64,000 bases of DNA, taken from Ignavibacteriota bacterium (GTDB taxonomy: Bacteria > Bacteroidota > Ignavibacteria > Ignavibacteriales > Melioribacteraceae). The translations under genes and the position numbers were made by a program. The DNA lies in contig JADJWT010000001.1 in NCBI GenBank assembly GCA_016716225.1, positions 1,736,001 to 1,800,000 on the forward strand. The letters run 5' to 3'. The notes beneath the pieces were generated by a model. That model made no database searches. It was not told the DNA's origin and worked only from the letters and a program-made list of their open reading frames with translations. Every line of letters starts with the position of its first letter. The stretch's first letter is position 1. This document shows, piece by piece, positions 44,949 through 54,245 of the stretch.

Positions 44949-46360
44949 ATTGGTAAATCTTCCTCGTGATTTGAACTTGAAATATCCTCTTCAAAAGTTG
45001 AATGGAACATATCTAAGTTTTCAAACCTTGCAAAATCTTTTACGAATTTTAGTCTAACATCTCCGGTTGGGCCGTTACGTTGTTTCCCAACAATAATTTC
45101 TGCAATTCCTTCAGTTGATTCACCATCGGCAAATTGAGTAATTCCATAATATTCTGGTCGGTTTAAGAAAATTACAACATCCGCATCTTGTTCAATTGAA
45201 CCGGATTCTCTTAAATCTGAAAGTTGAGGTCGTTTATCACTTCTTGTTTCAACTGCTCTATTTAATTGCGAAAGTGCAATTACCGGAACATTTAATTCTT
45301 TTGCTAATGCTTTTAATGATCTTGAAATAGTTGAAATTTCTCTTTCTCTACTATCCATTCTCGTGCTGGAAGACATTAATTGCAAATAATCAATTATAAT
45401 TAAACCAATATTTTTTTCAGCTTTTAATCTTCTGGCCTTTGCTCTAATTTCTAAAACTGTTTGACCAGGCGTATCATCAATATAAATAGGGGCTTGCATA
45501 AGTTTGTGTGCAGTTCTGCTAATTCGGGAGCCGTCTTCAGCTTTAAATCTTCCGGTTCTAACGCTATGGGCATTTATTCGTGCTTCAGCACAAATCAATC
45601 TTAGCACAAGTTGAATTGTTGCCATTTCCAAACTAAAAACCGCAATTGGAACTTGATTATCAACCGCGGCATTTCTTGCAGCTGAAAGCGCAAAAGCTGT
45701 TTTTCCCATTGATGGACGAGCAGCAACAATTATTAAATCGGATTTTTGAAAACCGCCAAGCATATCATCCAATCCAAAAAAACCGGTTGGTACTGAAAAA
45801 GATGAAATATTTTTCGAGTGTATTGCTTCAATATGTTCAATTGCTTCACGGACTGCACGATCCATTGATTTATATGATTCTTTCAATCCAGCTTCGGTAA
45901 TTTCAAATATTTTAGATTCAGCAGAATCTAAAATATCAAATACATCTTCGCTTCCGTTGTATGCGCTTGTTGCAATTTCCATTGATGAATTAATAAGTTT
46001 TCTCAGAATCCACTTTTCTAAAATAATTTTGGAATGATATTCTACATTTGCGGCAGATGCAATATTCTGAGCAAGTTTGCTTATATAAACAGCTCCGCCA
46101 ACTTGCTCAATTTTATTACGTTTACTTAATTCTTCGTAAAGTGTAACAGAATCAATTGGTTCATTTGATTCATACAGCGAAAGCATTGCTTCGTAAATAA
46201 TCTGATTTTTTTTATCGTAAAAACATTCAGCTTGAATTGAAGAAGCAACTTTATCAATTGCATCTCTTTCAAGCATAATTGCACCTAATACTGCTCTTTC
46301 GACTTCAATAGCTTGCGGTGGTTGATTTACTGCACTTTTTTGATTTTGTAATTCGTCCAT
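44945..46360 (-). CDS. dnaB: replicative DNA helicase DnaB
   Basis: 471 residues. The N-terminal domain is at about 18-115 with the AVLGAIMLERDAIDKV motif, then a linker, and the RecA-like ATPase domain at about 185-455. Walker A is ARPSMGKTAF with Gly219-Lys220-Thr221. Later motifs are FSLEMATIQLVLRL, IIIDYLQLMSS with Walker B, LSQLNRAVETRSDKRPQLSDLRESGSIEQDAD, and VGKQRNGPTGDV. There is no intein. It unwinds DNA at the fork as a hexamer. Its stop overlaps the start of the DUF1460 gene, and uracil-DNA glycosylase lies 9 bp upstream. Confidence 0.97.
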   Translation of the reverse strand: MDELQNQKSAVNQPPQAIEVERAVLGAIMLERDAIDKVASSIQAECFYDKKNQIIYEAMLSLYESNEPIDSVTLYEELSKRNKIEQVGGAVYISKLAQNIASAANVEYHSKIILEKWILRKLINSSMEIATSAYNGSEDVFDILDSAESKIFEITEAGLKESYKSMDRAVREAIEHIEAIHSKNISSFSVPTGFFGLDDMLGGFQKSDLIIVAARPSMGKTAFALSAARNAAVDNQVPIAVFSLEMATIQLVLRLICAEARINAHSVRTGRFKAEDGSRISRTAHKLMQAPIYIDDTPGQTVLEIRAKARRLKAEKNIGLIIIDYLQLMSSSTRMDSREREISTISRSLKALAKELNVPVIALSQLNRAVETRSDKRPQLSDLRESGSIEQDADVVIFLNRPEYYGITQFADGESTEGIAEIIVGKQRNGPTGDVRLKFVKDFARFENLDMFHSTFEEDISSSNHEEDLPI

Positions 46361-46369
46361 AATAAATAT

Positions 46370-47101
46370 TTATTTTAAACTATCATAAAGTTTTCTAAAT
46401 TTTTGAACATCTTCCCAACATCCTCTTTTCCAATTTGGATTTCTTAATAATGCAGCAGGATGATATGTAACCATTGTTTTTATTCCGTTAAAATCAAAAA
46501 TATTTCCGCGCAATTTTGTTAAACTTTCTTTGGAATTTAGCAAACTTCCGGCAGCAATTAATCCCAACAATAGAATTGCTTTGGGTTGAATTAAATCAAT
46601 TTGTTTATACAAATAAGGAGTGCATTCAGTCATTTCAAAAGGAAGCGGATTTCTATTATTCGGTGGTCGGCATTTTAAAATATTTGCAATGTAAACTTCT
46701 TCTCTTTCAAAATTTATTGCTTTTAAAATATCAGTTAAAAGTTTACCAGCTCTTCCAACAAACGGTAGACCTTGTTTATCTTCATCTGCGCCGGGAGCTT
46801 CTCCAATAATCATAACCTCAGCATTCGGATTTCCGGATCCAAAAACAAAATTTGTTCTTGTTCTTCCAAGTGGACATTTTTGACATTCATGGATTGAATC
46901 ATTTAAACTTTCTAAAGTTTTACATTCGGAAAAATTTTCAAAAAGGGAATTAGTCGGCATATAAAATTCGGTCTTCTCTTTAATTTTTGGAATTGACTGC
47001 TTTGATAATTTTATTTCAAATTTAATATTTTCAAAAAGATTATCACCGAAAATCTCTTTTTGATCTTTTAATGCTTCAATTATTAATTCTTTTCTATTCA
47101 T
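46370..47101 (-). CDS. uracil-DNA glycosylase, family 4 type
   Basis: About 243 residues from ATG 47101 (a TTG precedes it by one codon). The conserved iron-sulfur cysteines are in CQKCPLG near 74-80 and further in LKCRPPNN and ECTPYL. The uracil-binding segment is GEAPGADEDKQGLPFVGRAG, and the C-terminal motif is TYHPAALLRNP. This is the family 4 pattern, so it should remove uracil from DNA as part of base excision repair. It is separated from rpoZ by a terminator and lies 9 bp before dnaB. Confidence 0.93.
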   Translation of the reverse strand: MNRKELIIEALKDQKEIFGDNLFENIKFEIKLSKQSIPKIKEKTEFYMPTNSLFENFSECKTLESLNDSIHECQKCPLGRTRTNFVFGSGNPNAEVMIIGEAPGADEDKQGLPFVGRAGKLLTDILKAINFEREEVYIANILKCRPPNNRNPLPFEMTECTPYLYKQIDLIQPKAILLLGLIAAGSLLNSKESLTKLRGNIFDFNGIKTMVTYHPAALLRNPNWKRGCWEDVQKFRKLYDSLK

Positions 47102-47163
47102 CAAAAAAATGTAATGTATTTTGGGAAAATATAATGAATAAAAGATTAAGAAAATATAAATAA

Positions 47164-47189
47164 AAAAGGAAGTCGTTTGACTTCCTTTT
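47164..47189 (-). terminator. terminator after the yicC-gmk-rpoZ unit
   Basis: AAAAGGAAGTC (47164-47174) and GACTTCCTTTT (47179-47189) form a perfect 11-bp stem with a 4-base loop; on the minus strand it is followed by a run of six T. It ends the transcript from rpoZ and separates it from the uracil-DNA glycosylase gene. Confidence 0.9.
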
Positions 47190-47209
47190 AAAATTTTGAA
47201 ATTTGGAAA

Positions 47210-47506
47210 TTATGCTTCTTTTTCTTTAAAGCGATAATCTATTTTTTCAGCCACCATTTTTTTTACAGCTTGAACATGAGGTTTATCTCTTTTTTCAAAC
47301 TCCAAAGAAATTTTTTCTTGCTCTTGATTATCTCTTTCATCAAAATCATCATCAGTTGCTGGAGCAAATGTGCTGATCAAATTACTAAATTCAGTTTTAT
47401 TTTCTTCATTTAATCTTCTGGCTTCTTGAGCAGAAACAATTACTGCTTCATATAAACTATTTGCTTTCTCTTTCAGAATTCTTAAATCGACTGGTTTTAT
47501 ACTCAT
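47210..47506 (-). CDS. rpoZ: RNA polymerase omega subunit-like protein
   Basis: 98 residues. The pattern SLYEAVIVSAQEARRLNEE corresponds to the omega family core YEAVLVAAKRARQL, and the acidic tail DEKDNQEQEKISLEFEKRDKPHVQAVKKMVAEKID resembles the Bacteroidota-type omega. The sequence is divergent from E. coli omega, so the call rests on this motif and on context: it directly follows gmk, the usual order yicC-gmk-rpoZ. An AGGAG lies before the ATG. A terminator follows. Confidence 0.8.
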   Translation of the reverse strand: MSIKPVDLRILKEKANSLYEAVIVSAQEARRLNEENKTEFSNLISTFAPATDDDFDERDNQEQEKISLEFEKRDKPHVQAVKKMVAEKIDYRFKEKEA

Positions 47507-47517
47507 TTTATTCTCCT

Positions 47518-48087
47518 TTATTTTCTTAATTCATTTTCTATTATTTTATAAACTTCTATACTTGCATCTTCAAGATTATAATTATAAACATTATAATCGA
47601 ATTTTTCTCTATAATTTAATTCCATTTCTGCTCTTTCAATTCTCTTTGCAAAATCCGCATCCGATTCGGTTTTCCGATTATATAATCTTGTTTTTAATTC
47701 TTCAATACTTGGCGGCGAAATAAAAATTAGAACAGAATCTTTGTAAACATTTTTTATATTTATTGCGCCTTTAACATCAACTTCAAGAACCATTGAAATT
47801 CCGTTATTAATTTTCTCAAAAACGAAATTCTTTAAAGTTCCGTAATAATATCCAAAAAATTTTCCCCATTCAATAAATTCATCATTCTCAACTTTCTTTT
47901 TGAAAGAATCTTCATCAAGAAAAAAATAATCTATTCCTTCAGTTTCGTTATGTCTTCTTTTTCTGGTTGTTGCAGAAATTGAAAACGATAGTTCTTTAAA
48001 ATTATTTAGAACATTTTTAATAATTGTTGTTTTCCCCGAACCGCTTGGGGCTGAAAATACAAATAATTTTCCTTTTTGATCAGACAA
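47518..48087 (-). CDS. gmk: guanylate kinase
   Basis: 189 residues. The P-loop is SAPSGSGKTT near residue 12. GMP-binding landmarks are SFSISATTRKRRHNETEGIDYFFL, EWGKFFGYYYGT and VLEVDVKGAINIKN, then IFISPPSIEELKTRL with the LID region. It phosphorylates GMP to GDP. The start is TTG, 3 bp after the yicC stop, and no nearby ATG fits the N-terminus. rpoZ starts 11 bp beyond the gmk stop. Confidence 0.96.
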   Translation of the reverse strand: MSDQKGKLFVFSAPSGSGKTTIIKNVLNNFKELSFSISATTRKRRHNETEGIDYFFLDEDSFKKKVENDEFIEWGKFFGYYYGTLKNFVFEKINNGISMVLEVDVKGAINIKNVYKDSVLIFISPPSIEELKTRLYNRKTESDADFAKRIERAEMELNYREKFDYNVYNYNLEDASIEVYKIIENELRK

Positions 48088-48090
48088 ATT

Positions 48091-48966
48091 TTACTCAATA
48101 TTTTGTATTTGTTCACGGATTTTTTCTAATTCTTCTTTAATTACAATTCCGGCATGTGCAATTTCCGAAGAAACTGATTTGCTGTTTATTGTATTAATTT
48201 CTCTATTCATTTCTTGACTTATAAAATTCAATTTTCTTCCAGCATCATCTTCATTTTCAAGGGTTTCGCTAAATAATTTTATATGACTTCTTAATCTAAT
48301 ACATTCCTCGGTAATATCATGTTTTTCTGATAAAATTGCTAACTCAATAAGAAATCTGTCTTTATCATCAATAAATTCATCAACTAATTTTTTTGCTCGT
48401 TCTTTAAATTTTTCAAAATATTCTTGTGTTGAATTTTTTGAAATTTGTTCAATTTTTGTAAGCTCTTCCAAAATTTTATTAATTCTAAAATCTAAATCTT
48501 TTTTAAGTTCCAAGCCTTCATAATTTTTCATTTCAATAAATTTTTGAATTGCAGAATTTATTGAATTTGCAATTATTTCAAAATCAATTCCATTTGTTTC
48601 TTGATTTTCATTAAGATACAAATCCTTAAGCATTAAAATTTGATTTAAATCTATATCAGAATCAGAATTTGTAATATTTTTAATTTGAGTTAAAATATCC
48701 AAAGTATTTTGAAGCGCAGTTGGATTTATTGGTGAATTTCCGTTAGAAAATTTATTGTAAGTTAAATTTATGTTTAGGGAAACTTTTCCTCTGCCAATTT
48801 TATTTTTTATTAATTCTCTAATTGCAAATTCGTGTTTATAAACTTCTTTGGGAAGTTTAATTGAAAGATCTAAAAATCTGCTATTTAAGCTTTTTATTTC
48901 TGTTTCTAAAATAAAATTTTCGTTTGAATTTACATCCGAGCCAAAACCGGTCATACTTTTCAACAT
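48091..48966 (-). CDS. YicC-family endoribonuclease
   Basis: 291 residues. It opens with MLKSMTGFGSDV, the diagnostic YicC start, followed by ETEIKSLNSRFLDLSIKLP. The long alpha-helical middle (about 90-230) and the C-terminus RKLNFISQEMNREINTINSKS...IREQIQNIE are also typical of YicC (DUF1732 C-terminus). Family members are stress-linked endoribonucleases, named RNase YicC in E. coli; the activity here is inferred. It is the first gene of the yicC-gmk-rpoZ unit. Confidence 0.93.
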   Translation of the reverse strand: MLKSMTGFGSDVNSNENFILETEIKSLNSRFLDLSIKLPKEVYKHEFAIRELIKNKIGRGKVSLNINLTYNKFSNGNSPINPTALQNTLDILTQIKNITNSDSDIDLNQILMLKDLYLNENQETNGIDFEIIANSINSAIQKFIEMKNYEGLELKKDLDFRINKILEELTKIEQISKNSTQEYFEKFKERAKKLVDEFIDDKDRFLIELAILSEKHDITEECIRLRSHIKLFSETLENEDDAGRKLNFISQEMNREINTINSKSVSSEIAHAGIVIKEELEKIREQIQNIE

Positions 48967-49052
48967 TAAAAATACCTCAAAAATTGAGCCTTAAATTTAC
49001 CTAAATAATTGATTTTATTCAAAAATAGTTTATATAATTAACTTGCTAAGAT

Positions 49053-51188
49053 TTAGAAGGCTTCGCCTATACCAATTTGGATTTCTAAAATGTTAAATAA
49101 TCTTCTTTTATAGAATTGGGTTTTTACATTTGGATCGTAAATTTTAAATCCAAAATCTAAACGGAAAGGTGCAAAATCTGAATAATACCTAAAACCAAAA
49201 CCGGCAGCTACTGCAAAATAATCAAATCTAAAATCGGAAACATTTTGCCAAACATTTCCATAATCTAAAAATATTGCAGAACCAATTCTTTCCGATAAAT
49301 GTTCGCGAAATTCAAACGAACCTTCAAATAGAAAAAATCCACCGGGAGTAATATTCCTTACAATATTCTGAATTTCGTTTTGAGTTGGATTATCGGGTAA
49401 ATCAATTTGTGTAACCGGTAAATCACTTGCTCCCCAAGCTCTAATTGAGTTGCTTCCACCAGCTGTTAATCTTTGGTTAAAGAGAATATTTTTTTTATTT
49501 CCGTAATATGATTGAATATTTCCGATTCTTAATTTTGTTCCGAAAGCATCAAAATAATTTGTCAAAATTGGAAGATAAAATGTTGATGTTAAAACAAATT
49601 TATAATATGCTGATTGATTAAAATTATAACTCCCAATTTTACTCGCCAAATAAGGAAGTGAATTTCCGTCTTCCAATAACATTGAAAGAGAATATCCCTT
49701 TGTTGGGAAAAGTAAGTCATCAGTTTTATTTGCGACTAAATTAACACCAAGAATTGCATTTGTTCCATAACTTTCTCCATTACCAGTATAAAGTGAATCA
49801 ACCTTATTTTTTATTTGTTCATCTGAAATACTTGGCGCACTTCGCTTTCTGTAATAATCAAATAAAATATCTTGAATATATTTTTCTTTAAAAACGTACT
49901 CAGTTCTCTGTAAAGTAAAATGGCTACTTAAACCGGTTAAATATATATATGGCGGAAGTTCGAAACTTAAATTTAGTTTGGTTCCATAAATACTGGCATT
50001 CCATTCATCTCGTTTTTTTTCCAAAGTATAAAAAGCTTCAAGAGTTGTATTTATAGGTTTTCCAAAAAGAAAAGGTTGTTCGATTGTTGCACGCAAATCT
50101 GCTAATCCATAAATATTATCTGCAAGATTTCCCGCTTTTAAAAATTCCGTAATATTTTCTGCCGAGATAGAACTTCCAATTGTTAGTTTTCTTGCATCGC
50201 CAAAGAAGTTTTTATTTATCCAACTTAAACCTAAACCAAATTTGAAATTTGTACTTTCTGTTCTGTCATTTATTACAATTAATTCCGGAGCAAGTTCATT
50301 TAGTAATCCAACACTTGTTACAATGCGAATTGGAACGTAATTTTTATTTGTATCTACAGTATTTCCAGTAATTAATGCAGATGAAAAAAGATTAGTTCTG
50401 TAAAGTCTTACTTGCGCTGATTTTAAATTATGATAGCTAAAATAATTTTCCGGATTAATATTTACAATTTCTTTAATTAGTTCTTCACTAACTAAATTTT
50501 TTCCGGGTCCGCTTTTTTCAACTGTAACATTATTGATTTTATACCGATTTCCAACATCGAAATTCATTTTTACATTTACGGAGTTTGTATAAATTGTATC
50601 AATTTCAACAATAGGTTGATCGGCTTGGGCAAGCATATAACCGTTATCTTGAAGATAGTTTAGAATTGCGTCTCTATTTTGCTCAACTTTTGAATCAGAA
50701 TATTGAATCGTGCTATCAATTGTAATAAGTGAATTTATTTTTTGTAGAAAATCCGGAGAAATTTTTTCTAAACCGGAAATTTGTAGTTTATTAAAATTTG
50801 TCGGTTTATTTTCCGTTATTAAAAAAATTAAATCAGCTTTTTCCGTTCCATTTTTATCAATATTAAATTCAGCATTAATTTTGGTATTGAAAAATCCATT
50901 GGCAAAATAAAGACTCTTTAAAATATTTATATCATTTTGAATATTAAGCGAATCAAAAAATGTTGCACTTTTTCCAAAACTTGAAAAACTTGAGAAGAAT
51001 TGCGAAATCCAATTGGGACTTTCTTTTGAAGTTATAATTTCTTCAAGTTCTGAAGAAGAAAAAAAATCATTTCCTTCAAAACTTATTGATGATAATTCAA
51101 TTTTATTTTCACTTTGAGAAAAAATTTGGTTTTGGAGTATTGAAATTATTAGAAGTAAAATGTATGCGATGAATTTATGGTATTTCAT
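49053..51188 (-). CDS. BamA/TamA-like outer membrane barrel assembly protein
   Basis: About 711 residues from ATG 51188 (MKYHKF), giving a proper signal peptide; a longer frame reaches 51224. After the signal come several POTRA-type segments at about 30-330 (ELSSISFEGNDFFSSSELEEII, NKLQISGLEKISPDFLQKIN, YKINNVTVEKSGPG), then a 16-strand surface-antigen barrel at about 340-711 with the family motifs GGSNSIRAWGASDLP and GFFLFEGSFEFREHL. It would insert outer membrane proteins. I cannot separate BamA from TamA by eye; the number of POTRA units is uncertain. It lies 4 bp after the YkuD-like gene. Confidence 0.85.
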   Translation of the reverse strand: MKYHKFIAYILLLIISILQNQIFSQSENKIELSSISFEGNDFFSSSELEEIITSKESPNWISQFFSSFSSFGKSATFFDSLNIQNDINILKSLYFANGFFNTKINAEFNIDKNGTEKADLIFLITENKPTNFNKLQISGLEKISPDFLQKINSLITIDSTIQYSDSKVEQNRDAILNYLQDNGYMLAQADQPIVEIDTIYTNSVNVKMNFDVGNRYKINNVTVEKSGPGKNLVSEELIKEIVNINPENYFSYHNLKSAQVRLYRTNLFSSALITGNTVDTNKNYVPIRIVTSVGLLNELAPELIVINDRTESTNFKFGLGLSWINKNFFGDARKLTIGSSISAENITEFLKAGNLADNIYGLADLRATIEQPFLFGKPINTTLEAFYTLEKKRDEWNASIYGTKLNLSFELPPYIYLTGLSSHFTLQRTEYVFKEKYIQDILFDYYRKRSAPSISDEQIKNKVDSLYTGNGESYGTNAILGVNLVANKTDDLLFPTKGYSLSMLLEDGNSLPYLASKIGSYNFNQSAYYKFVLTSTFYLPILTNYFDAFGTKLRIGNIQSYYGNKKNILFNQRLTAGGSNSIRAWGASDLPVTQIDLPDNPTQNEIQNIVRNITPGGFFLFEGSFEFREHLSERIGSAIFLDYGNVWQNVSDFRFDYFAVAAGFGFRYYSDFAPFRLDFGFKIYDPNVKTQFYKRRLFNILEIQIGIGEAF

Positions 51189-51192
51189 GAAA

Positions 51193-51819
51193 TTAATTTT
51201 TAATAGTAACTTTTGTTCCAACATTTACAACAGATAAAAGTTCATCAATATTTTCATTGCTTAATGCAATTGAGCCGTTTGTCCAATTAAACACAAAAGG
51301 TAAATTCTTAAAAATAATATTGTATTCGCCGGTTCCTTGAATTCCAATATCTGCACCTAAAATTGTTTCACTATATGAACATCCAGTTTCGTTTAATTTT
51401 TTGGCAATATTTTTAAAATCATTTTGAGAGATTATATTTTCTTTCAATGCTTCAGATGCATCTTTCAAATTAGGAAAATCTAGAAATAATTTTTTATAGT
51501 AAATATTATTAGAGTCAATTCTACAAATTAAATAATTACCAATCGGGGTTACATTATCATTTTTTGAAATTTTATTTGAATTATTATTTCTGCCAAAAAC
51601 AACATTGTAACTTTTCACTAGTGTTGAATCACTTAGCAAATTTAATTTGTAGTTTTTCCTATCTACTGAAATTGTAACATTTTTTAATCCGGAAAGTTTC
51701 TTTTCTATCAGAATTTCTTCTAAAGGTTTTTCACGCAAATTTAGAATAATTCCATAAGCAACAATTCCAGAAAAGAAAAAAAGCATGCTGGCAATTATAT
51801 ATAAAACATTTCTCAGCAT
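51193..51819 (-). CDS. YkuD (L,D-transpeptidase)-fold protein lacking catalytic residues
   Basis: 208 residues with an N-terminal hydrophobic signal/anchor (about 7-24). The YkuD outline is recognisable: VTISVDRKNYKLNLLSDSTLVKSYNVVFGR, then TPIGNYLIC, DIGIQGTG and NWTNGSIALSNENIDELL. In active enzymes these last two read IHGT and WTxGCIAL. Here His is Gln161 and the nucleophile Cys is Ser183 (codons CAA and TCA). The protein would be expected not to cross-link peptidoglycan. It is 4 bp before the bamA-like gene on the same strand, so it probably shares that transcript. Confidence 0.75.
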   Translation of the reverse strand: MLRNVLYIIASMLFFFSGIVAYGIILNLREKPLEEILIEKKLSGLKNVTISVDRKNYKLNLLSDSTLVKSYNVVFGRNNNSNKISKNDNVTPIGNYLICRIDSNNIYYKKLFLDFPNLKDASEALKENIISQNDFKNIAKKLNETGCSYSETILGADIGIQGTGEYNIIFKNLPFVFNWTNGSIALSNENIDELLSVVNVGTKVTIKN

Positions 51820-51948
51820 AAAAATTCTATAATGCTAAACAACTCTTATTTAGTTTATAAATATAATAAATAGGGAAGTGAAAATTTGTGCAATTAAATA
51901 AGTAAAATTGGTTTTAAAATTTTACAGTCAGATGTATTTAAAATAAAA

Positions 51949-51970
51949 AAAGGCTATAAAAATAGCCTTT
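51949..51970 (-). terminator. terminator after frr
   Basis: AAAGGCTA (51949-51956) and TAGCCTTT (51963-51970) form a hairpin, with a run of T on the minus strand just beyond. It ends the pyrH-frr transcript and separates it from the YkuD-like gene about 130 bp away. Confidence 0.85.
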
Positions 51971-51991
51971 AAAATTTGTTAAAATTTAAAT

Positions 51992-52549
51992 CTAAACTTC
52001 CATGATTTCAGCTTCTTTGTGTTTGATCAGATCATCAATTTTCTTAATATGTTCATCGGTATATTTTTGTACATCATGTTCTGCATCACGACGTAAATCT
52101 TCAGAAAAATGTTTTTCTTTTTCAGCTTTTTTAAGATGATCATTTGCATCTCTTCTTACATTGCGGATTGCAATTTTTGCTTCTTCACCAAATTTTTTAA
52201 CAAGTTTAACTAAATCGCGTCTTCTTTCTTCATTTAAAGGTGGAATAGGAACTTTGATATTTGTACCATCGCTAATTGGATTTAATCCCAAATCAGCAGA
52301 AAGAATAGCTTTATCAATATCATTAATTACACTTCTATCCCAAGGTGTGATTGATAAAGTATGAGAATCTAATACCGAAACATTTCCTACTTGATTTAAA
52401 GGAGTTTGTGTTCCGTAATAATGGACTTTTATTCCGTCTAAAAGAGCAGTAGTAGCTTTACCGGTTCTAATTTTTGCAATTTCATTACGAAAAGCTTCAA
52501 TAGTTTTATCCATTTTTGATTTAGCTTCATTAATAATTTGATTATTCAT
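51992..52549 (-). CDS. frr: ribosome recycling factor
   Basis: 185 residues, the usual RRF length. Landmarks are EIAKIRTGKATTALLDGIKVHYYGTQTPLNQVGNV near 23-58, the SITPWDRSVINDIDKAI stretch and the C-terminal helix RRDANDHLKKAEKEKHFSEDL. It separates ribosomal subunits after termination with EF-G. pyrH ends 25 bp upstream, and a terminator follows. There is a GAGGT before the ATG. Confidence 0.97.
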   Translation of the reverse strand: MNNQIINEAKSKMDKTIEAFRNEIAKIRTGKATTALLDGIKVHYYGTQTPLNQVGNVSVLDSHTLSITPWDRSVINDIDKAILSADLGLNPISDGTNIKVPIPPLNEERRRDLVKLVKKFGEEAKIAIRNVRRDANDHLKKAEKEKHFSEDLRRDAEHDVQKYTDEHIKKIDDLIKHKEAEIMEV

Positions 52550-52573
52550 ATTGACCTCGCAAATTATTTTATT

Positions 52574-53290
52574 CTAATTTTTATTATTTACTTGTGTTCC
52601 AAGATTTTCGCCGGTTACTATCTTTAAAAGATTATCTTCTTTATTCATATTAAAAACAACAATTGGGAGCTGATTTTCTTGACACAAACTAATTGCTGTT
52701 AAATCCATAACACGAAGATTTTTATTCATAACCTCAAGATATGAAATTTCTGTAAACATTGATGCATTTGGATTTTTTTCCGGATCTGAATCATAAACTC
52801 CGTCAACTCTGGTTCCCTTCATAATAACGTCAGCTTCAATTTCAACGGCTCTCAAAGAAGCTGCAGTATCAGTACTAAAATATGGATGTCCGGTTCCGGC
52901 ACCGAAAATTACAACTCTTCCTTTTTCTAAATGACGAATTGCTCGTCTTCTGATATATGGTTCAGCCATTTCATCCATTCTAATTGATGTCATTAATCGT
53001 GTGTACATTCCGTTACTTTCAAATGCATTTTGTAGAGCAAGTGCATTTATCACCGTTGCCAACATTCCCATTTGATCGCCGGTTACTCTATCAATTCCTT
53101 GTTTACCGGCATTTAAACCTCTGTAAATATTTCCGCCGCCTATCACAATTCCAACTTCAACACCTAAATCTCTAACTTTCTTAACTTCCTTAGCAAAAAA
53201 AATTAAAATATTTGGATCAATTCCGTATCCCAAATTTCCCATTAAAGATTCACCGCTGAGTTTTAAAAGTATTCTTTTGTATTTTATCAT
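52574..53290 (-). CDS. pyrH: uridylate kinase (UMP kinase)
   Basis: 238 residues of the amino-acid-kinase fold. Landmarks are RILLKLSGESLMG at 6-18, VGIVIGGGNIYRG near 47, GDQMGMLATVINALAL, and GAGTGHPYFSTDTAASLRAVE near 130. It phosphorylates UMP and is usually GTP-activated and UTP-inhibited. It lies between tsf (with a terminator in between) and frr, the common order tsf-pyrH-frr. Confidence 0.97.
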   Translation of the reverse strand: MIKYKRILLKLSGESLMGNLGYGIDPNILIFFAKEVKKVRDLGVEVGIVIGGGNIYRGLNAGKQGIDRVTGDQMGMLATVINALALQNAFESNGMYTRLMTSIRMDEMAEPYIRRRAIRHLEKGRVVIFGAGTGHPYFSTDTAASLRAVEIEADVIMKGTRVDGVYDSDPEKNPNASMFTEISYLEVMNKNLRVMDLTAISLCQENQLPIVVFNMNKEDNLLKIVTGENLGTQVNNKN

Positions 53291-53307
53291 TTTCTCCTCT
53301 ATAAAAA

Positions 53308-53332
53308 AAAAGGTCTTAAATTAAGACCTTTT
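53308..53332 (-). terminator. terminator between tsf and pyrH
   Basis: AAAAGGTCTTAA and TTAAGACCTTTT (53308-53332) form a perfect hairpin, with an A-run at its 5' side that becomes a T-run on the minus strand. It sits just after the tsf stop and 18 bp from the pyrH start, so pyrH-frr probably has its own promoter or depends on partial readthrough. Confidence 0.88.
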
Positions 53333-53339
53333 AAATTAA

Positions 53340-54209
53340 TTATTTTTTTTCATCACTCAAATGAAAACGATGAAATAGCTTTATTACAGCTTCCGAAGAA
53401 TTCTTTTTATTGTATTCATTAAGAATATCGCCGACAGATTTTGTATTATCTTTTATAGAAGTTTGTTCAATTAAGCAATTTTCTTGATAGAATTTATTTA
53501 ATTTCCCCTCAGCAATTTTATCAAGAATTTGTTCTGGTTTACCTTCTTTGCGTGCAACTTCTTTATAAATTTCTTTTTCCTTATTAAGTACATCTTCAGA
53601 AACTTCTTTTCTGGTTACGTATGATGGTTTCATTGCTGCAACTTGCATAGCGAAGTCTTTTGCAAGAGCAGTAATTTCAGTTTTTCCAGAATCTTTTACA
53701 TTATCAACTCTAATTAAAACAGCAAGTTTAGATCCATGATGAATATAATCAACAACAGCTCCATTTTCAGAACTTTCTATCAAAAATCGTGAAACCTCAA
53801 TTTTCTCACCAATTTTACCAATAATTGCAGTTAATTCTTCTTGAACTAATTTACCATCGTGTTTTAATGCTAATAATTCAGAAGTATTTTTTGGCTGATT
53901 TTGAACAATAGCATCCAACACAAAATTCGCAAAATTTACAAAATCATCACTTTTCGCAACAAAATCAGTTTCACAATTAACTTCAACAATTACAGCTTTT
54001 GATCCATTATCTAAAGACTTGGTAAGAATGATGCCTTCGTTTGCACTTCTTTCAGCTCTTTTAGCCGCAACTGCCGCACCTTTTTTTCTTAGAACTTCGA
54101 TAGCTTTTTCAAAATCTCCATTTGCTTCAGTGAGTGCTTTTTTGCAATCCATCATTCCGGCGCCAGTTTTTTCTCTTAGTTCTTTCACTAATTGCGCAGT
54201 AATTTCCAT
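53340..54209 (-). CDS. tsf: translation elongation factor Ts
   Basis: 289 residues. The N-terminal UBA-like domain is VKELREKTGAGMMDCKKALTEANGDFEKAIEVLRKKG at 9-45, the TDFVAKSDDF motif lies near 82-91 and the core has KLAVLIRVDN and AMQVAAMKPSYVTR. It is the nucleotide exchange factor for EF-Tu. It follows rpsB by 36 bp, the usual pair. Confidence 0.97.
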   Translation of the reverse strand: MEITAQLVKELREKTGAGMMDCKKALTEANGDFEKAIEVLRKKGAAVAAKRAERSANEGIILTKSLDNGSKAVIVEVNCETDFVAKSDDFVNFANFVLDAIVQNQPKNTSELLALKHDGKLVQEELTAIIGKIGEKIEVSRFLIESSENGAVVDYIHHGSKLAVLIRVDNVKDSGKTEITALAKDFAMQVAAMKPSYVTRKEVSEDVLNKEKEIYKEVARKEGKPEQILDKIAEGKLNKFYQENCLIEQTSIKDNTKSVGDILNEYNKKNSSEAVIKLFHRFHLSDEKK

Positions 54210-54245
54210 AATTTATCTATCCTATTTTTATAAACAATTTCTAAA

